64,000 nt of DNA from Nematostella vectensis (taxonomy: Eukaryota; Cnidaria; Anthozoa; Actiniaria; Edwardsiidae). A program made the translations under genes and the position numbers. Numbering within the stretch: position 1 is the first letter of the stretch; each line of letters starts with the position of its first letter. The DNA lies in assembly GCF_932526225.1 (NCBI RefSeq), contig NC_064045.1:8682138-8746137 (forward strand), given 5' to 3'. Below the pieces are notes generated by a model, which saw only the letters and a program-made list of their open reading frames with translations, searched no databases and had not been told where the DNA came from. Below are positions 9,390 through 18,531 of this stretch, piece after piece.

Positions 9390-9850
9390 AAGTTTTATGA
9401 TCTTGAATTCTGAATGTTGGGAGAGTTGTAAAAAAATTCAAAAAGCTTTCGCACAACATCCATCATGTTTCTGACATTTGGTATTTGGCAGGTATTGGCA
9501 ATACACAAATTCAGCTGGTGATTCATAATATTTATATTTACTTATATATCTCAATTTAAGCTCAGGATTTCGCAATTACGTTTATAGTCTATTCGCAAAG
9601 CATGCAAATATATACATTTCTTTTTGCCCACCCGCCCACTCCAGATAGGCAGTCATGATTAAAATATTGATTTGTGTTCCTTGTAACTAGAAGTCAGGAA
9701 ACTCAGGAAGGGGATTGAATGTTTAGTTACACCTCAATCATTGTAAAGTTTATTATTGTAAATTAGAAATTTATATGTAACTATTATGATATAATTATTA
9801 AAGCTGCTGAAACCCAAACTCCTGCACTTGAAGTAAATTAAAGGATTATT
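9390..9850. other. Non-coding AT-rich spacer
   Basis: Starts next to a short (GT)n/poly-T tract (9358-9386). I see no gene or recognisable repeat. Confidence 0.3.
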
Positions 9851-9851
9851 T

Positions 9852-10410
9852 ATGGTACTGTTTGTTTCGTTCTATCCATGGAAGATTGGCGTCGCAATAA
9901 TTTTCAGCATCATCATCGTTCCAGTCTGTCTCATAACGTCGACTGTTGCTTTCTGTAAAATATTCGGTATTTTACGAAGACATGTGAATGTTATCCACAG
10001 CGAAGCAAACCTTGGGGAAATAACGGACAACGCTCGCGCTGAAAGCGTTCTCAAGTATCGCAAATTTGTGCTTGGAATCGTCTACGTCCAAGTGTTTTTT
10101 TCTTGTGTGCTATACGCCGTATTTCGTGGCACTTGTCATCCGAACGATCTTGGGCGTGTCACCAGAATAGAAGCTAGCCTGGAATATAACGACTACGGTT
10201 ATCTATATCAACTCCTCTATGAATCCGTGTTTGTTCTGTTGGAGAATGAAAGAGATCAGATCAGCTGTTATAAAGACGGTTAAAGGTTTTCGTGGACCCA
10301 GAGATAGAAGTGAATCGAGAATTTCTCGGATTTCCCCTAGAGACTCTAGAAGTAATACACTGAACCCAGAATACTTGAAAACCAAACATGATAACCAAGC
10401 CCAAACATGA
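9852..10410 (+). pseudogene. Rhodopsin-like GPCR fragment (TM5-TM7), frameshifted
   Basis: The frame from 9852 gives a TM5-like helix (WKIGVAIIFSIIIVPV), an intracellular loop ending RRH, and a TM6-like helix (KFVLGIVYVQVFFSCVLY). TM1-4 are absent upstream. The TM7 signature NSSMNPCLFCWRMKEIR and helix 8 lie in another frame (about 10170-10290), so there is a frameshift near 10150-10180. Truncation plus frameshift make this a pseudogene. It resembles the GPCR at 11842-12684. Confidence 0.6.
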
Positions 10411-10462
10411 TAACCAAGCCCTAACATGATAACCAAGCCCAAACATGATAACCAAGCCCTAT
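10378..10462 (+). repeat. 20-bp tandem repeat, about 4 copies
   Basis: Unit caaacatgataaccaagccc is repeated about four times with single-base changes, just downstream of the GPCR pseudogene. Confidence 0.75.
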
Positions 10463-11800
10463 TGGCTGTATTGAGTCTGTCTTGGTTCGGGAACTCCCAG
10501 AAAATGAAGATCTCGCTCCCCCCCTCCCCCACTCTTCTTTACTTTCTCTTGCCTCCCCCGCAATCAGCCTTACTTTGTTGAGAGACTGATTCCTTTGTAA
10601 TAAAAAGTTTATAAAATCATTTGGAAAAGGGCTAAAGGAATTATACTTCTAAAAAATCACCGGTCTCCATCGACCGTATCTGGAATAAGAAGCCAGACGG
10701 CTCTGAGCGCTTCTCAGAAACTGAGAGAGACGTAGAGGCGTTAGCATGTGCGTTCCCGGTAAAAAAAAATAACAAAAATAATAAATTAAAAACAGCACCA
10801 ACGCAGTGTTAAATTACAAGAAAGCACAAAAAGCTGACTACACTCGCCGATTAGAGTTTGTTTAATCATTTTTTTTAACTTTCCTGGTTGTGTGCCTTGT
10901 CGGAACAGGTGCTCGCTTTACAAATTCGTGTCCCTAAACTCACAGAAATATATAGCGACTAAGTGCTTGGTATTTGGATAGTCTTTGTCATCCACTCACT
11001 CCGACTTCTTTTAATTAATATTTGAGTATTAAAGTGCCAACCTGTGGTAACTGTGTGCTAACGGAAGTTAACTGCGGTTTATTATTCCGTTATTCCATTT
11101 TATTTATTCTGTTGGCGAAAATAGAGTATGAAACTCGTAAATACGTTTGCTTTAGATGATACGCAAACCAAAAATTACTTCTTTCTAGTCTCAAGAATGC
11201 AAGGAAGGTTTAAATTACATCAAATACTAATACAAGCTTCTGTAGTTTTTGCAGGTTAAATTACTGTTTGCATAAGATCGCATCCTAGTGTGGAGTTGAC
11301 ACAATTTTCTCGTTTATTTTCCTATTTGATAGGATTTTTGTGACAGAAGCCATTATAATTGTTAGGCAAACAGATATGTTATTTTTCGTGAGCAGCGCAA
11401 AGTAGGTCTTCGGGCATATTTGGCGCAGTCGCTATATATATATTTACAGTCGAAAAAATGAATTGCAACCATAGATGTATTTTTCCCACGAAATTAGGCA
11501 AGGTAATGTTTACACCTTTTTGTACCACAGTCTTTTTATCTTTAAGAACTAAGCGTACTCATGAATACTAGGGCGTATAGAAAGACGAACTGATATTACA
11601 AAGGCTGAAAGGCCAGTACTTGTGAGGCGACGTGCGTGACGTGAGGCAGTGAAGGCGGAAGTTATAACAAGCACAACCTGAATAAACAGCCAAGAGAAAC
11701 TCATAGAAATACTTGTTATATCCATATTAGCTTGCGGAACTTGGCTTCGCTGATTCGCTTTCACTATAGGATAGCATAAATAAGCGGCTTACTTGAACTA
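10463..11800. other. Non-coding spacer between GPCR loci
   Basis: AT-rich with no supportable coding region; only short chance frames on either strand. I saw no clear repeat. Confidence 0.3.
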
Positions 11801-11964
11801 AAAATAGCGGAAATGTATGAAAGGTTGAGCGTTTAGATATCATGGGGTTAACTTGGGAACACAGTTTACTTCAAATACATTGGGTGAGGAAAGTGTCTGA
11901 AACTACCAACTACATTGCGACAAATAAAGTGGTCCAAGACTCAAAGACCACTTTGGGAGTATCC

Positions 11965-12684
11965 ATGCATGAGAATAATTCAACGAGGCCGTGTTTGTTT
12001 TTGGTTTACAAGCCTCAGAGTATTCGGCTCGCTCGAGATGCGTACATTGCGGCTGCGGCCATCAACTGCATCACGATGTTTCCCGCCATTATCTTGAACG
12101 TGCTTCTGATGAGAGCGATGTCTCGTTCGCCTGCTCTTCGGAAGCCACCGACTCTTCTCCTGTACAGTGTTTCTGCGTCGGATTTACTACTTGGTCTGAT
12201 CGTACAGCCGGGATATCTCGCCAAGAAGGTCGGAGAGCTCACTGATAACTTTCACATTTATTGCAAGAGTGCAATGTTAACGTACGTTGTAGGGAATTCC
12301 TTGACGGCAGTGTCATTACTCAATCTTACTGCTATCGCCATTGATCGATATCTCGTCGTGACTTCGGGAATCCACTACCCGAGCAAGGTGACCAAATGTC
12401 GCTTGTTTGTGATTATTGCGTTTATATGGACTTTTGCCATATCTATAGCTTTGGGACAAATTGTGATTAAAAGGTTCCTGGTGCTTCTTTCGACTGCGAT
12501 AATTATTCTAATTTGTGTCATCACCTCAACGCTATGTTACACCAAAGCGATGTATACCATCAAAAGACAACAGACGCTCATGAATGCCGCAACCAGGAAC
12601 AATGCACGCACAGAACGCTACCGAAAGTCTATAGTTACCATGGTAACTGTATTTATCATTTTCATACTTTCCTACACGCCATTT
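11965..12684 (+). CDS. Class A (rhodopsin-like) GPCR, truncated by an assembly gap
   Basis: The frame is open from ATG 11842, but ATG 11965 (MHENNSTRP, with an N-glycosylation sequon) gives the short N-terminus typical of these receptors and is preferred. TM1 (INCITMFPAIILNVLLMRAM), TM2 with SASDLLLGLI, TM3 with a conserved Cys before it and the ionic-lock motif DRYLVV, TM4 (FVIIAFIWTFAISIAL), TM5 and the start of TM6 (IVTMVTVFIIFILSYTPF) are visible. The second extracellular loop is very short. The sequence enters 200 Ns inside TM6; what follows the gap is block A and not TM7. The ligand cannot be guessed. Confidence 0.7.
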
Positions 12685-12884
12685 NNNNNNNNNNNNNNNN
12701 NNNNNNNNNNNNNNNNNNNNNNNNNNNNNNNNNNNNNNNNNNNNNNNNNNNNNNNNNNNNNNNNNNNNNNNNNNNNNNNNNNNNNNNNNNNNNNNNNNNN
12801 NNNNNNNNNNNNNNNNNNNNNNNNNNNNNNNNNNNNNNNNNNNNNNNNNNNNNNNNNNNNNNNNNNNNNNNNNNNNNNNNNNNN
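12685..12884. other. Assembly gap of exactly 200 N
   Basis: All bases are N. The gap cuts the GPCR in TM6 and abuts the first copy of block A, whose repeat content may have caused the break. The round size suggests a placeholder length. Confidence 0.98.
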
Positions 12885-13195
12885 TCAACTGCAAATGCAC
12901 GCTGCCATGTCAAAATACCTGTTTATTCTAGAAATTTTATTGGCCAAGATAAAACATTATAGCATAAGATACACAGCACAGCATGATTCATAATATTTTT
13001 TAATATTTTGGTTATAGGGTTAATTACTGTCTGATGGTAATTTTATGTGGGGAACCTTGTGAATATAAGACAACTAACAGCTATTGTTCTGGCTTCTTCT
13101 GATTGGTTCACCACATAAAAAATCACCTGTAAGGTATAAAGCAAAGGACATGTTTCACGCAATTTCTTCAAAATCTTACTATGTTTGGTATAAAA

Positions 13196-14235
13196 TACTA
13201 TGGTAAGTGTCAAAAGCTTTCTGTGGTGATTACCAAGGAATACCTCAACTATGGTAAGTGTCAAGCTTTCTGTAGGAATTACCTAGGAATGCCTCAACTA
13301 TGGTATGTGTCAAGCTTTCTGTGGGGATTACCAAGGAATGCCTCAACTATTGTAAGTGTCAAAAGCTTTCTGTGGAGATTACCTAGGAATACCTCAGCTT
13401 TGGTAAGTGTCAAGCTTTCTGTGGGAATTACCTAGGAATGCCTCAACTATGGTATGTGTCAAGCTTTCTGTGGGGATTACCAAGGAATGCCTCAACTATT
13501 GTAAGTGTCAAAAGCTTTCTGTGGTGATTACCTAGGAATGCCTCAACTATGGTAAGTGTCAAGCTTTCTGTGGGAATTACCTAGGAATACCTCAACTATG
13601 GTAAGTGTCAAAAGCTTTCTGTGGGGATTACCAAGGAATGCCTCAACTATGGTATGTGTCAAAAGCTTTCTGTGGTGATTACCTAGGAATGCCTCAACTA
13701 TGGTAAGTGTCAAGCTTTCTGTGGGAATTACCTAGGAATGCCTCAGCTTTGGTAAGTGTCAAAAGCTTTCTGTGGGGATTCCAAGGAATGCCTCAACTAT
13801 GGTATGTGTCAAAAGCTTTCTGTGGGGATTACCAAGGAATGCCTCAGCTATGGTAAGTGTCAAAAGCTTTCTGTGGGGATTACCAAGGAATGCCTCAGCT
13901 TTGGTAAGTGTCAAAAGCTTTCTGTAGGGATTACCTAGGAATGCCTCAACTATGGTAAGTGTCAAAAGCTTTCTGTAGGGTTTACCTAGGAATGCCTCAA
14001 CTATGGTATGTGTCAAAAGCTTTCTGTGGAGATTACCAATTAATGCCTCAGCTTTGGTAAGTGTCAAAAGCTTTCTGTGGGGATTACCAAGGAATGCCTC
14101 AACTATGGTATATGTCAAATGCTTTCTGTGGGGATTACCAAGGAATGCCTCAGCTATGGTAAGTTTCAAAAGCTTTCTGTGGGAATTACCAAGGAATGCC
14201 TCAACTATGGTAAGTGTCAAGTTTTCTGTGGGTAT
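13196..14235. repeat. 51/48-bp minisatellite, about 21 units
   Basis: The unit (ctatggtaagtgtcaaaag / ctttctgtggggattacc / aaggaatgcctcaa) is 51 bases, or 48 where aaa is missing before the agctt. Both lengths are multiples of three, so several frames stay open on both strands without being genes. Nearly every unit has GGTAAGT or GGTATGT, which reads as a 5' splice-site consensus. The first ~400 bases are the same as in the longer array at 18843. Confidence 0.9.
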
Positions 14236-14974
14236 TATCAAAGAGTATGGGAGTATAAAGTATACTACATGTTGCTTTTAATATTGTGTTATATCATGTA
14301 TGTTATACTTTCATCTATTGTTTTTAATGCACCATGGTATTGATTTCAGCGTATGAGATGACTCTAGAGGAGGGGCTGAAGGTGGAAAAGAGGATGTTCC
14401 ATACCACATTTGCTCTTGTAATTACAGTCAACGCCCTGTTGAAGTCTTGAAGCTTTTACTTCTTTAGGTGTGAATTCACAGTTTAGTTTTTAGATACAGA
14501 TAAAAAACGATATTTATTAGAAACTAGAAGATAACCTTGAAAATTTCAAGAATGATTGTTCGATGTACGGCGCTTTAAAATTATGTCACATGGGATGTTG
14601 TGACGATGCATCCAGTGAAATCCAAAGTGTTTATTGATTCACTGGTTGAAAGTTTAATGACAAAGCCACTTATTGTGTCCCGATGTAAGTTATGGGGAAA
14701 AGGCTGGGCTTGGGATATCACTCCTTGTTGTGTCCTATAACCCCAAAATTTGCAAGAAACCAACCAGGGTACACTCTCCCGAAAATAATTTTACGACCTA
14801 CCGATTTGCGTATCTCTAGCGAATGTGGTTGAATCTCGGCTAGCGCCTCTTTAAATGACAAGATATTAGGCAAGTGAATTCACACTTTATTAAATAAACA
14901 TCTATCACAGTCTGGGGTTATGTAACCAGCACATTCCAGAGATTCGCGGCATTGTCACTTATGAAAATAGCGGG

Positions 14975-15420
14975 ATCACTCACTCACTCACTCACTCACT
15001 CACACTCACTCACTCACTCACACTCACTCACTCACTCACACTCACTCACACTCACTCACACTCACTCACACTCACTCACACTCACTCACTCACACTCACT
15101 CACACTCACTCACACTCACTCACACTCACTCACTCACACTCACTCACTCACTCACACTCACTCACTCACTCACTCACACTCACTCACTCACTCACACTCA
15201 CTCACTCACTCACTCACACTCACTCACTCACACTCACTCACTCACACTCACTCACACTCACTCACTCACACTCACTCACTCACTCACTCACTCACTCACT
15301 CACTCACTCACTCACTCACTCACTCACTCACTCACTCACTCACTCACTCACTCACTCACTCACTCACTCACTCACTCACTCACTCACTCACTCACTCACT
15401 CACTCACTCACTCACTCACT
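14975..15420. repeat. (TCAC)n tetranucleotide tract with interspersed CACTCACA
   Basis: About 445 bases of TCAC/ACTC repeats, irregular in the left part and pure in the right part. It ends abruptly at the start of block B. Confidence 0.95.
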
Positions 15421-15431
15421 GTTTATATTGG

Positions 15432-15587
15432 TTTCAGAGCAAAGAGGGGCAGAGATGTCTAGCACATCAACTCCTAGAGCACATCAAGCCTGCCTGTGGT
15501 TACCATTGCAATGTCACACTTCTGTTCCTGGATGCAACAAGGAGAACTTTTGGCATTGGTGACAGTATAAATATTGGATTAAACTAA
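15432..15587 (+). CDS. Possible 3' coding exon conserved in both block-B copies
   Basis: A cag at 15433-15435, after ttatattggttt, could be a 3' splice site. The frame then stays open to TAA at 15585 and encodes a Cys-containing segment (CLAHQLLEHIKPACGYHC, then LLFLDATRRTFGIGD). The same frame is intact at 31678-31832. I do not recognise the protein. It could equally be a chance open frame kept because the copies are young. Confidence 0.25.
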   Translation, partial: FQSKEGQRCLAHQLLEHIKPACGYHCNVTLLFLDATRRTFGIGDSINIGLN

Positions 15588-15712
15588 CAAAGTTGCACTT
15601 TTTATCTCAACATAATAACCATTTTCTTTATTGCATTTATTTTTAAAAAATAGCAAATTTGTCTTTAAAGATTGCAGATAACACAGTTGCAGAATGATAT
15701 TTTATTATAAAG

Positions 15713-15958
15713 CTATGGTGGTCCTACACATGCTCTCATTGGTTTATAAGCCACCAATACATCCCCGTAAGGGATGATCCTGGTTTGGCAGTACAGGAAC
15801 TTATGGTCCCTCAAATGTTTCCATCGTTTGTATTTAGTGAGTTCGTTCTTTTTCCATTGGAAAAATCGGGTCCGTGAGGTCCGTGAGGAAAGGTATTTTA
15901 TAGGTTGGCGGTACAAGACCACTTTCACAAAAGTGAAAGTGAGCCCGAACCAAGCCAA
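15713..15958 (-). CDS. Small basic 81-aa ORF, conserved in both block-B copies
   Basis: ATG at 15958, stop at 15713; the copy at 31958-32203 differs by one residue (Phe to Ser at position 10). It is basic and aromatic (RTRFFQWKKNELTKYKRW) with no recognised domain. The start region contains an imperfect palindrome (ctttcacaaaagtgaaag). Retention of a full frame in both copies is the only support for it being a gene. Confidence 0.35.
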   Translation of the reverse strand: MAWFGLTFTFVKVVLYRQPIKYLSSRTSRTRFFQWKKNELTKYKRWKHLRDHKFLYCQTRIIPYGDVLVAYKPMRACVGPP

Positions 15959-16435
15959 CCGCTATACTACTGCCGTGTGACGGGATCCGCTGTATGGAAA
16001 CTGCCGATGGAATCCATTTTATGGAAACTATACATTTATTTCATTTTATGGAGACTATGTTATTTTTAGTTTTATGGAGACTATATGTTATTTTTAGTTT
16101 TATGGATACTATATATTTTCGCGTGATGGGATCCGTTGTATGTAAACTGCTATGGGATCCACTGTGTGGAAACTGCTGATGGAATCCATTTTATGGAAAC
16201 TGTACATTTTTTTATGGAGACTATATGTTATTTTTAGTTTTATGGATACTATATATTTTTCGTGCGGTGTGTGATGGTTTCAGATACAATCCTATGGTTA
16301 CGGCTGTTGCGTGACATTCTTGGAATTTTTATTCTTAGGAGTGTATCTGGAGGGTCCCCGCTGGTGAGTCTGGGCATGTCTATTGTATTTAGGGATTTTC
16401 CCGCTGACAAAGTGGAATGTTCTAGATGTGCTTAA

Positions 16436-16681
16436 AGCCGAATTGCCACCAGTTTACTTCCGGAGGTACGACAGAAACCTCAACCGTTAAAAGACAAAAT
16501 AATCTACTAGAATCCGAGATATTTAACAGGCCATCCGCTCTAAATTATCAATCACATCCTCAAAGAAACTTCCAATAGACACACTACTTTCAATATTCTG
16601 AAATATTTTTCACTTTTTCCATTAAAAATCATCGGAGATTGTTATGTAATCCACCGGAAGTAAACTGGTGATAATGCGGCT
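16436..16681. mobile_element. TTAA-flanked MITE (piggyBac-like), copy 1
   Basis: TTAA at 16432-16435 and 16682-16685 flank a 246-base element with inverted ends starting AGCCG. Inner inverted sequence ACCAGTTTACTTCCGG is at both ends. A second full copy is at 41988-42234 and a truncated one at 32681-32765. No coding capacity. Confidence 0.75.
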
Positions 16682-16799
16682 TTAAAGTCATGGGACTATC
16701 GTATGATCATATTGTGCCCATAGACGTAAGGATAAAGTCTTATATAATAATATATAAGATGAGATGTGATGAAGGGATACATATGGCATAAGATGAAGA

Positions 16800-17528
16800 G
16801 GGATATTACGACTGTCCGTTTTGTGATCTAAGGATAGCGGAGTACGTGACTAAGGGAGAGTCGGCGAGGTTCGAGGCATGTTGTGTTGGGCAGGATATGG
16901 TGAATGACAATGGAGCTAATGTGTGTAGAAATTGTTCGCCCCATGACAGGTTCTCCAATAGGGTTCTGGATTCCGGATCCTAGTGTGTGGATTCCGGATT
17001 CCATGTGGGTTTTTTCTCGTGGATTCCGGATCCCAGCAGCATGGATTCCGGATTCCATATCTCATTTTTTCATGGATTCCGGATTCCATATCTCATTTTT
17101 TCATGGATTCCGGATTCCATATCTCATTTTTTCATGGATTCCGGATTCCATATCTCATTTTTTCATGGATTCCGGATTCCGGATTACCTGTCATGGGGCG
17201 AAATTGTGGTGTTCACCATGGATACGACTATGCCGTCGAGTATGTTGATTTTCATGCGAATAAGTATAGAATGTATAGAAAGTCGGTGTACCAAAGGAAG
17301 TACTATCCAGAACATGTATTAATTAACTTTAGTTTAGAGTACCAATCAAAGCAAAGTTTACGCAGGAGATTAAATCAAATTGAGACGGCTATGAAAAAAT
17401 TGTTTACTAAAAGACGGTATATCCAATTGAGATTTATTTTCTACAAATTATTTCAACTGGAAGATGATAAACAGGGTATGGAAAAGTGTATAAAATACAT
17501 AAGTCACAGAACACTGAGAATGTTATGA
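16800..17528 (+). pseudogene. Poxvirus-VLTF3-like zinc-ribbon gene, interrupted by a MITE
   Basis: The 5' part (about 16800-16935) encodes CPFC, and later CRNC begins at the insertion point: two Cys pairs of a zinc ribbon. The 3' part (from 17208 to the stop at 17526-17528) encodes HHGYDYAVEYVDFHANKYRM, then RKYYPEHVLINF and a basic helical region (KKLFTKRRYIQLRFIFYKLF). The order resembles VLTF3-type late transcription factors of large dsDNA viruses. A 266-base inverted-repeat element with a 6-base target duplication (16936-17201) splits the two parts, so no complete protein is made. The upstream start is unclear. Family assignment is from memory of the pattern. Confidence 0.5.
16936..17201. 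mobile_element. 266-bp MITE carrying a GGATTCC minisatellite
   Basis: Perfect 15-base terminal inverted repeats TCGCCCCATGACAGG lie at 16936-16950 and, inverted, at 17187-17201. AATTGT is duplicated at 16930-16935 and 17202-17207 (target site). The interior contains about five copies of a ~32-base unit (catggattccggattccata, then tctcatttttt). It interrupts the VLTF3-like gene. Confidence 0.85.
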
Positions 17529-17665
17529 AGGGTTATGGAAACGGATTTAACGTGTGGAGACGAAGTGATCACCATCTTTCTCTAGAGACATGTATATGCT
17601 TACCATATGGGGTCTTATCATAATAAAACCTTATGCTAAAGTTTTGTTCAGTTTGTCTCTCATTT

Positions 17666-18197
17666 CTACCATAATCTGTTCTCTGATATGGTCCTCGCTT
17701 TTTTTCTCAACTGAGGTGAGCGTTTATATACCTTTTCCCGTATCGACTCTCTCATTTCATTATATTTTTCAGCCTCTTTGATAATGAGATTGAATTCGTC
17801 TGAGGATATTTGGCTGTCGTTCAATGCTTTGCTAATAAGGTCATCGATTGTACTCAATTTAGATTTAGCTAGCAGCACGCGTTTCTGTACATTTTTCGAT
17901 AGTCTCTTAGAGACTGATGCCGTCACTCACAACCCCAGTCAACCATGTCCCAAATGCCCCAGCCGATAGGGCTACTGAGAGGGAACCCGACCCGATAGCT
18001 ATTTTGTTTATAATCGACCGAGACTTCGCGTACTTCTTCCTAACTCTTTGGTGGTGTTCGAGGTTTGCGCTAATAGAGTTCTTAATAGAACAGATTTGTT
18101 GTAGTCTGAAACTTTTACCATTGTCTTCCTCGGATGGGATGGTTGGGTAAATCTGGCGACCTCTCTCGTGTGGTTTTGCTTCATACATGTTGTCCAT
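17666..18197 (-). pseudogene. SLATT-like membrane protein of the block-B element, frameshifted
   Basis: The 5' piece (18197-17907) starts MDNMYEAKPHERGRQIYP. It contains a basic helix (RVRKKYAKSRSIINKIAIG) and a hydrophobic glycine/serine-rich segment (SGSLSVALSAGAFGTWLTG). The frame then breaks. The 3' piece (17926-17666) continues with a helical region (AKSKLSTIDDLISKALNDSQ, then FNLIIKEAEKYNEM). I recognise this pair of segments as one protein in many cnidarian and sponge mobile-element loci. The hydrophobic part appears shortened, and both genomic copies share the break, so the damage predates the duplication. Confidence 0.5.
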
Positions 18198-18209
18198 TAT
18201 ATTATATGG

Positions 18210-18400
18210 TTAGATAATCTCGATGTACGTTTCTTGTTTTGTGCTGTCGTACATGTACTCGACATCGCCGGATAGCGCCTCACACATTACGTTGCTAGCG
18301 AAAAGCGCTGGGTTAGCGCCCTTCTCGGTGTTGATGTGGAGGACGGTAGGGTTTGACCCCCATACGTACAACTGGTATGCCACAGATGAAAGTGTCTGAG
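18210..18400 (-). pseudogene. C-terminal fragment of an element protein
   Basis: The fragment (QTLSSVAYQLYVWGSNPTVL through VEYMYDSTKQETYIEII, stop at 18210) lies 12 bases upstream of the SLATT-like start in gene direction. The same fragment is at 33328-33518. In this copy its 5' part is deleted and fused to the hAT-like repeat at 18401. The VEYMYDST segment is typical of a minor structural-type protein in such elements; I do not know its role. Confidence 0.4.
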
Positions 18401-18531
18401 AGGGCCCAAAAGAAACTTCCAAGTTATTTTCTCCTGTATTTTAGATATCTCATACATTTACTGTATTTTTGGCTGCTAAAAAGGGGGGGCACGCCCTGGC
18501 TACGCCCCTGTCCATGTAAAAATTAGGCAAC

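Larger units (their letters stand above)
12885..15420. repeat. Block A, copy 1 (segmental duplicate of 18532-22640)
   Basis: Unique flanks, minisatellite and (TCAC)n tract occur in the same order as at 18532-22640. The single-copy parts (12885-13195 and 14240-14970) differ from the second copy by only a handful of bases, e.g. a 2-base length change near 14485 and single substitutions near 14429, 14608 and 14810. This implies a recent duplication (or an assembly artefact). No gene is supported; open frames here are by-products of the repeat period. Confidence 0.85.

Noticed and set aside
13196..14235. CRISPR array
   Set aside because: Regular repeats without unique spacers, in eukaryotic DNA; these are minisatellites.
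14952..15431. THSLTHSL-type repeat protein frames over (TCAC)n
   Set aside because: Simple-sequence artefact.
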